Source: a bacterium (GTDB lineage Bacteria > UBA9089 > UBA9088 > JAGUXG01). Taken from it: a stretch of DNA of 9,264 bases. The notes below the pieces were generated by a model. That model worked only from the letters and a program-made list of their open reading frames with translations. It made no database searches and had not been told where the DNA came from. The position numbers were made by a program, and so were the translations under genes. Below, one piece after another: positions 6,101-9,264 of the stretch (position 1 is its first letter; the number at the start of each line of letters is the position of its first letter). The stretch covers positions 1 to 9,264 of the forward strand of contig JAGUXG010000007.1 in the NCBI GenBank assembly GCA_020061965.1, written 5' to 3'.

Positions 6101-7645
6101 TGATTGAGAGAGATTAAACCCGTTCCTTGAATAGTCTGCGGTTATCTTTTGTCCAGAAACCAATGGACCATAAGCGCCACCTGTCCTGAAGATGATGACT
6201 CTATCCTTACCATCATTGCTCTTACCAATATTTATCTTAACATCAGTTTGTGTTGGATCATAGAAATACTCTGTCTCGCCGTTACTGTCAAAGTAATAGG
6301 AATAATCTGGAGGTGAGTATCCTGGTTGGAGTCCAGCCGGATCCGGAGTTAATAGTAGTTTATACTGAGTATAGAGCTGTTTATCACCTGTGGTTGGATC
6401 CTCAACATAGACCTGAATGCTTGTAGGATCAACATCAGCACTGTCAAACTCAAAGACATAGGTAGAACCATTACCATAACCAAGATCTTCGCCTGTCACC
6501 TGCTTTGGCGTTATACCTGTGTCTTCTTCTTGACGATAATAAGCATTGGTAGAGATAACCTCATTATTGGCTGGATTGACTGCCTTCCATCTAAAGTAGA
6601 TGTTATCTGGATTTGTTGGGTCAAGGAGGTGCTCAAAACCAGTATTTATATCCATTGAGACATGATATTCACCTGTGGGAATTTTTGCCTCGGAAAAGAA
6701 GCCTGTTCTTCCTGAGGCTGGTGTTTCATTTATGGTGATTATTCCACCCACCTCCTTTATCCTCTGATTAGTTGGGTCAGTCTTCAGAACAAACTTATCC
6801 TCCACACTATAACTCATAGTTATTCCTGTAGTAGCTGAGTTGTTGTTGATGGCATCTATCAGGTCCTGAGGCTTTGAGCCCAAAGCGAATGTTGAGGTAT
6901 AACCCTTTGGACCTATGGTGACTGTACCTGTAGGCTGATTCTCAAACCCAGCTTTGTTCCAACTGGTAGAAAGGTCGATCCCTGCACCGCCTTTAGATAC
7001 AGGCACAACACTCTTCACATATTTGACTAAGTTAAGGTTAGCAGAGTCAAAGGCAGTCTTCATTCCTTCATTCAGATTTCCCTCAAAACTGAGTTTGGTT
7101 GATGCCTTTGGAGACATAATATCGTTCTTGGTTATCTTCATGCCCGTAAGGACGCCACTTGTGTCTATCTTGGTCTTGTTGTTAGAATCCATTATGAGCT
7201 GGCCAGTGACTGAATCCCTTTCAGCATTCCAGCCAAGCACCTTGTATCCATTAGAAAGGTTGACCAAATTACCGCTATTATCAAAACCAAGGTTTCCTGC
7301 ACGGCTATAGCTCTTTGTCTCGCCTCCACCTGAAACAACAAGGTATCCCTCACCATTGATCATCAGGTCTGTCGTCACCTGTGTCTCTTTGACAGTCCCC
7401 TGGGTGTGAATAACCTGAATACTGCTTACGGTACTACCCAGACCTATCTGCATTGGATTTGTCCCTCCAAGATCACCCCTCGGTTGCATCGCACCCTCAA
7501 ATGTCTGGTTTAACAAGTCCTCAAAACTGATTCTGGACTTCTTGAAACCAGGCGTGTTCACATTCGCCATATTTTCTGAGATCACATCAAACCACATTTG
7601 ATTGATCCGCATCCCTGTAATCCCTGAATAGACTGACCTTAACAT
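3101..7645 (-). CDS. flgE: Giant flagellar hook protein FlgE
   Basis: FlgE polymerises outside the cell into the curved hook joining the rod to the filament. The ends are canonical: MLRSVYSGITGMRINQ, the NMANVNTPGFKKSR motif (about 25-38), the LMINGEGYLVV strand region (about 94-104), and a C-terminal coiled region LEMANVDLVEEFTDLIIAQR (1471-1490) followed by AFQANSRIIVTDDQVL. At 1514 residues it is several times the usual size of about 400-500. The extra length (about 200-1350) is built from four repeats resembling flagellin/hook IN motifs (about 216-325, 557-672, 695-820, 881-990) and four beta-type VD..T repeats (about 405-506, 517-555, 1092-1152, 1161-1211). I see no cysteine, so spirochaete-type lysinoalanine crosslinking is not expected. 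No signal peptide is present, as for type III flagellar export. The frame is unbroken. An AAGGAGGT site embedded in the last codons of flgD fixes the ATG start, 3 nt after the flgD stop. Confidence 0.96.
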   Translation of the reverse strand: MLRSVYSGITGMRINQMWFDVISENMANVNTPGFKKSRISFEDLLNQTFEGAMQPRGDLGGTNPMQIGLGSTVSSIQVIHTQGTVKETQVTTDLMINGEGYLVVSGGGETKSYSRAGNLGFDNSGNLVNLSNGYKVLGWNAERDSVTGQLIMDSNNKTKIDTSGVLTGMKITKNDIMSPKASTKLSFEGNLNEGMKTAFDSANLNLVKYVKSVVPVSKGGAGIDLSTSWNKAGFENQPTGTVTIGPKGYTSTFALGSKPQDLIDAINNNSATTGITMSYSVEDKFVLKTDPTNQRIKEVGGIITINETPASGRTGFFSEAKIPTGEYHVSMDINTGFEHLLDPTNPDNIYFRWKAVNPANNEVISTNAYYRQEEDTGITPKQVTGEDLGYGNGSTYVFEFDSADVDPTSIQVYVEDPTTGDKQLYTQYKLLLTPDPAGLQPGYSPPDYSYYFDSNGETEYFYDPTQTDVKINIGKSNDGKDRVIIFRTGGAYGPLVSGQKITADYSRNGFNLSQSTVDQTTLEMKINGATTDKAGYRFNNNLGEGGVDQITFFSTVSKEEVVRNALDTSRSFAEAGFNVAPSLVMSSNALNSTITIAWSGGGQSWTSGLLSSYATVADFLAIVEASVNGKAGTSLISFSYDAVEDKFKLANKAGIYLWQSDREGFLTHAKMFGEGGSTGGSIIGNYLTAGANPESREEVVVNKIDLSKDFKRAGFNNGFRDAIYSSVNPPNSTITFSWTTSQGDNAMWVSEPLDSYLSVNDFLDHVNNAVASNVMNQYNALPVTLRYDEKLDKFTIINTGSNVKVKQSTAGGFLTKAKLLTAGLEAVSVPGSPPYKAGDVVTGDYNYNKTVDAKGILQMNSDYKVINNFRDTEAVPEIISSREVKHGSAAVNLAGNWNQFDSGTIDGTITIATDSGIYTSKEINLSNYTTVQSLLTEINASDAKVSIEYDSTTDRFKIKSKTEGARITLSENGSVPFFSEINISLGTVEGGNNNGVMDLSQERPTPGTGWSDTTKASGTGKDFFRINVASNEVKAEKVGVAGLGKAGTQAVKLDVTALPKNLASNMSAFVVNRYQLTANGPTWSLYLSHGDVDKNTIVVWNKASNADSVLRVSPANWTFRDNAGTGGEDMISITGPVDLQGDAIYVDYTRLNSFDLRNPDVDPATLVLKVNNVIQKQSEYTFVNGGGANGVDRIILDRSYGTGDVTVDYRQVSPLSADVFVPNGNSGPESLTFTPNTGVDTTYSGYKASDEGVAITKERNADSIYKSPAQKLYDALGVAWNTTFTLERLSTNRWVWSVLNPSSEKNKYAGYGLLMFDEKGDYDKENSKIFESPSDERTAGSKFKNGLLFDPGKAGSAPPAENGAPSVQVAIDFSKIHQFRANKSDAAVTSQDGYAKGVLKSTTIDSQGVVVGSYTNDQVQEVGQIALATFANPGGLVKESGTTFLETLNSGGVKIGTPGKDGRGSIQSGRLEMANVDLVEEFTDLIIAQRAFQANSRIIVTDDQVLTEIVNLKR
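3595..6998 (-). repeat. Repeat-built variable region of FlgE
   Basis: This marks the coding span for about residues 216-1350 of FlgE, which contains two diverged protein-repeat families. The IN-like units follow the plan: AGF or W-N-x-F start, an S/G-T-I/V-T-I/F strand, a D-F/L-L helix, Y-D-x-x-x-D-K/R-F-x-L/I, then G/P-F-F/L-S/T-x-A/I-K/N-I/L/M. The second kind starts VDxxT or VDxxS, runs through an alternating hydrophobic strand, then F-N-x-x-x-G-x-G-G-x-D-x-I, and usually ends in a (V/A)DY strand. The units are divergent at DNA level and show as repeats only in translation. Confidence 0.6.
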
Positions 7646-7648
7646 CTT

Positions 7649-8071
7649 CTATACCTCCTTAACCTTTAATATATTCTCAAAAGGCACCTTAATATCTCCT
7701 TCTAAGGTGACTATAGTCTTTCCTTCCTTAAACTCAACAGCCATTGCCTTTGCCACAACCGTTGTCCCATCCACTGTTGTCCCCTTAACTTCTTTTCCCA
7801 ACATAAAGAGTGCAGAACTCTTTGTGGAAGAGTTCATAAAACTACTGAAGGATTCATTCATATTTATAAGCTGTTCTAACTGGGAAAATGTAGCCAGCTG
7901 AGCAATAAACCCAGCATTGTCCATTGGCTCAAGCGGGTTCTGGTTTTGAAGCTGTTTTGTCAAAAGCTTTAAGAACTCATTCTTACCTAAGCCCATCTTT
8001 TGCGAGGCTGATGAGATCGTTGCAGTTGATGATGAAACTCCACTCACTCCATTCATAATATTTATACTCAC
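7649..8071 (-). CDS. flgD: Flagellar hook assembly protein FlgD (hook cap)
   Basis: FlgD forms the temporary cap that guides FlgE assembly at the growing hook tip; it is exported by the flagellar type III system. The conserved FlgD N-terminal domain is plain: LGKNEFLKLLTKQLQNQNPLEPMDNAGFIAQLATFSQLEQL at about residues 28-68. After it come only about 70 residues (LGKEVKG onward), so the larger C-terminal Ig/tudor-type module of enterobacterial FlgD is missing or reduced, as in short Firmicutes FlgD. The start is uncertain. The GTG at 8071 has no ribosome site and lies inside the terminal repeat of the element upstream; the ATG at 8056 (MNGVSG), just outside the element, is an alternative with only a weak GTGAG 10 nt before it. 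The last codons (AAG GAG GTA TAG) carry the flgE ribosome site, so the two genes are tightly linked. Confidence 0.93.
   Translation of the reverse strand: MSINIMNGVSGVSSSTATISSASQKMGLGKNEFLKLLTKQLQNQNPLEPMDNAGFIAQLATFSQLEQLINMNESFSSFMNSSTKSSALFMLGKEVKGTTVDGTTVVAKAMAVEFKEGKTIVTLEGDIKVPFENILKVKEV
7653..7660 (-). promoter_or_regulatory. flgE ribosome binding site inside the flgD stop region
   Basis: AAGGAGGT on the minus strand lies 7 nt before the flgE ATG and forms the last sense codons of flgD (Lys-Glu-Val). The overlap suggests translational coupling of cap and hook synthesis and a very high flgE initiation rate. Confidence 0.9.
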
Positions 8072-8213
8072 GGAACTTTAGGTTTTCAAAAATTTTTGTT
8101 GTAGGTTATAAGTTGTAGGCTGAAGAAGTAAAATAAATAAGATCCAAACCTACAACTTACAACATCCTAAACTTACAATCACTCTCTTTGTAAACCTGAT
8201 TTACTTAGGTATA
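8063..8213. mobile_element. MITE-like inverted-repeat element, copy B
   Basis: This is a second copy of the element found after flgE, in the same orientation, about 151 bp. The right end (8187-8213) matches copy A at 26 of 27 positions (TTTGTAAACCTGATTTACTT, then AGGTATA). The left end (8063-8090) is decayed: TATAC, a divergent middle, then TTTAGGTTTTCAAA. The core shares long blocks with copy A, including TTTTTGTTGTAGGTT, TGAAGAAGTA and ACTTACAACATCCTAAACTT. The inner arms GTTATAAGTTGTAGG (8105-8119) and CCTACAACTTACAAC (8149-8163) form a 15-bp stem with one G-U pair in minus-strand RNA. It lies between the sigma-28 promoter and flgD, so it would form a structured 5' leader, and its decayed end includes the proposed flgD GTG start. 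Confidence 0.7.
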
Positions 8214-8225
8214 TTTCATTTTTTT

Positions 8226-8255
8226 TTATCCATCTTGCAAAAATGGGTGTTTCAT
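8226..8255 (-). CDS. Orphan start: 8-codon leader or truncated gene beginning
   Basis: An ATG at 8255 follows a strong GAGGGAGGAA site with 8-nt spacing and the sigma-28 promoter, but its frame (MKHPFLQDG) stops after nine residues, just before the DNA repeat. It is best read as the former start of flgD or of another gene cut off by insertion of the repeat. A regulatory leader peptide is also possible. No codon-level evidence can decide on so few residues. Confidence 0.35.
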   Translation of the reverse strand: MKHPFLQDG

Positions 8256-8263
8256 AAATGAAC

Positions 8264-8273
8264 TTCCTCCCTC
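8264..8273 (-). promoter_or_regulatory. Strong ribosome binding site with no full-length gene
   Basis: GAGGGAGGAA on the minus strand is ideally placed (8 nt) for the ATG at 8255, and starts within a few bases of the predicted sigma-28 transcript start. flgD, the only downstream gene, starts about 180 nt further on and lacks such a site. Confidence 0.6.
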
Positions 8274-8281
8274 TTATATAT

Positions 8282-8308
8282 TTATCGGCATTTTTTGAAA
8301 AAACCTTA
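8282..8308 (-). promoter_or_regulatory. Sigma-28 (FliA/SigD) promoter of the flgD-flgE operon
   Basis: On the minus strand TAAGGTTT (8308-8301), an 11-nt spacer and GCCGATAA (8289-8282) match the sigma-28 consensus TAAAGTTT-N11-GCCGATAA at 15 of 16 box positions with exact spacing. Transcription should begin near 8275. The promoter begins about 10 nt after the stop of the sigma-like gene and points at flgD. I found no other match of this quality in the window. In many bacteria hook genes are under sigma-54 or sigma-70 control, so a sigma-28 hook operon is notable, though Bacillus and spirochaetes also use sigma-28-type promoters for basal body or hook clusters. Confidence 0.85.
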
Positions 8309-8317
8309 AATGTTTTT

Positions 8318-9264
8318 TTATTTAGTCCTCTCTTTCATCCTCTCGAGCTCAAACCACTTTCTTTTGGACCAGCCAAGTCTTTCTATGGCTTCATCAAGTG
8401 TAGGTTCTCTGTTAAGCTCTGCTCTTAGGTCATCTATGACCATATCTCTTTTACGAAAAAGATCTTCCTCTTGTGATACGCCAGACTCCTCTTTCAAGAA
8501 ATCAGAGATCCTTCCCTTTAGTGCCTTCTCAATATAGCTCTTTAGCCCTTCATAGCTTGTTATCTTTGAGAAATCACCATCTAAGAGGAGTTCAAAAAGA
8601 AGAGTTATGGCTATAAGACCTGCCTCCTTTGGCTCCCTTTTTAAGCCTTGTGCCTGTCTCCGTAAGACCTCTGGAAAGAAATAGGAGTTGCCGAGTTCTG
8701 AGAGGAGCCTATCCCTCTCCTTCTCATCCCCATCTCTGAGTTCATATATCTTTGTAATGACAACAGAAAAGGGCGACTCATCCTTGCTTTCTTGTTTCAA
8801 TAAACCAATCTCATTTGCCAAGATAGAGAGCTTCTCAGAAAACTCATCCCTTCTTTCAAGAGCAGACGCATCATAAGAGCCTTTTTCTATAACTTCAATA
8901 GCACCTTTATACCTATCATACCACCTCCTGATAAGCAGATTATACCTTTCGGAGTATTCATCCCCCAAAAGCCTCAAGGCTTCTAAGTTTTCAGTCTCTG
9001 CCTCCAAAACCTCTAAAAGCATACCCCTTGCCTTTCCTTTATCAGCAAAGCTTCTCTTTGCCTCATCCAACATCTCCCTCGCCTTATACTCTTCCACAAC
9101 AGGTTTGCAAAAAAAAACTAGATTTTGATAAATATTTTTACCGAGATTGAAGCTGTTCTTTGACAATTGGAAATCTTCATCTTTACAAAGAGGAATTATC
9201 CACCCTTTACTAAAAATTTCCAGATTATTGGCAAAAATTTTTCGGTAAACCTCGTGTTTCTTGA
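8318..9264 (-). CDS. Sigma factor-like protein lacking region 4 (5' end beyond the window)
   Basis: I do not recognise this gene as a named family. Counting from an in-frame TTG at 9166 there are 282 residues, but the frame stays open for another 32 codons to the window edge, so the true start is probably outside. An ATG at 9073 is a shorter alternative. The N-terminal part (about 28-125) is charged and helical, with a TPR-like feel. From about 136 it resembles sigma-70 region 2: ELRDGDEKERDRLL, then AGLIAI.LLFELLLDGDFSKITSYEGL, then YIEKALKGRISDFLKEESGV (211-230). A region 3-like helix set follows: RDMVIDDLRAELNREPTLDEAIERLGWSKRKW (240-271), close to the ELGREPT..E.AERLG pattern of sigma-28 and SigB-type factors. 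No region 4 follows the stop. It lies directly before a sigma-28 promoter and the hook operon, so a role in flagellar regulation is possible but unproven. Confidence 0.7.
   Translation of the reverse strand, partial: KKHEVYRKIFANNLEIFSKGWIIPLCKDEDFQLSKNSFNLGKNIYQNLVFFCKPVVEEYKAREMLDEAKRSFADKGKARGMLLEVLEAETENLEALRLLGDEYSERYNLLIRRWYDRYKGAIEVIEKGSYDASALERRDEFSEKLSILANEIGLLKQESKDESPFSVVITKIYELRDGDEKERDRLLSELGNSYFFPEVLRRQAQGLKREPKEAGLIAITLLFELLLDGDFSKITSYEGLKSYIEKALKGRISDFLKEESGVSQEEDLFRKRDMVIDDLRAELNREPTLDEAIERLGWSKRKWFELERMKERTK

Noticed and set aside
6954..7310. Open frame of 118 codons on the plus strand
   Set aside because: It lies wholly inside the conserved part of flgE on the other strand, has no ribosome site and gives no recognisable protein. 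The same applies to the other plus-strand frames over secY, fliL, flgE and flgD.
3101..7645. FlgE as a fusion of two genes or a frameshift product
   Set aside because: One uninterrupted frame links a canonical FlgE start to a canonical FlgE end, and the middle is made of hook-type repeats rather than a foreign protein.
8063..8213. CRISPR-like repeat
   Set aside because: Only two copies exist, about 5 kb apart, each a single long palindrome; there is no regular repeat-spacer pattern.
9098..9120. AACAGGTTTGCAAA as another end of the DNA repeat
   Set aside because: The match covers only about a dozen bases, no partner end is present at a suitable distance on that strand, and it lies in the open frame of the sigma-like gene.

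Overview
This window comes from a flagellated bacterium with moderately AT-rich DNA and strong Shine-Dalgarno sites (AGGAGGT-type, 7 nt before both secY and flgE). Every gene I can support lies on the minus strand, so the window reads right to left. I cannot place the organism. The flgD-flgE-flbD-fliL order is the one seen in Firmicutes, spirochaetes, Thermotogae and several uncultured phyla. The short FlgD without the usual C-terminal domain, and the presence of FlbD, fit those groups better than enterobacteria.

Layout in transcription order. (1) 9264-8318: a protein whose C-terminal half resembles sigma-70 regions 2 and 3 but has no region 4. Its frame is open to the window edge, so its 5' end is probably missing. 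(2) 8308-8226: a near-consensus sigma-28 (FliA/SigD) promoter, followed at once by a strong ribosome site and an ATG that opens only an 8-codon frame. (3) 8213-8063: an imperfect palindromic mobile-type repeat (copy B), whose far end overlaps the proposed flgD start. (4) 8071-7649: flgD, the hook cap. (5) 7645-3101: a 1514-residue flgE hook protein, several times the usual size, enlarged by two kinds of internal repeat. (6) 3099-2962: a second, better preserved copy (copy A) of the same DNA repeat, abutting the flgE stop. (7) 2961-2764: a structured gap ending in a terminator-like hairpin just before flbD. (8) flbD, then two tandem fliL paralogues of equal length (171 aa). (9) 1522-1331: an intergenic gap with a good sigma-70 promoter. 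(10) 1330-11: secY, the housekeeping translocon channel.

How the genes work together. FlgD caps and guides hook assembly and FlgE polymerises into the hook. FlbD is a small flagellar-cluster protein linked in Bacillus (as SwrD) to motor power. FliL is an inner-membrane protein surrounding the stator. The motAB genes often found between flbD and fliL, and the fliM/fliN genes often found after fliL, are absent; secY follows instead, away from its usual place beside rplO.

The main points for a second look are: the sigma-like protein directly upstream of a sigma-28 promoter; the two-copy inverted-repeat element with possible TA target duplication, which seems to have separated flgD from its original promoter-proximal ribosome site; the giant repeat-built hook protein; and the possible attenuator hairpin before flbD.
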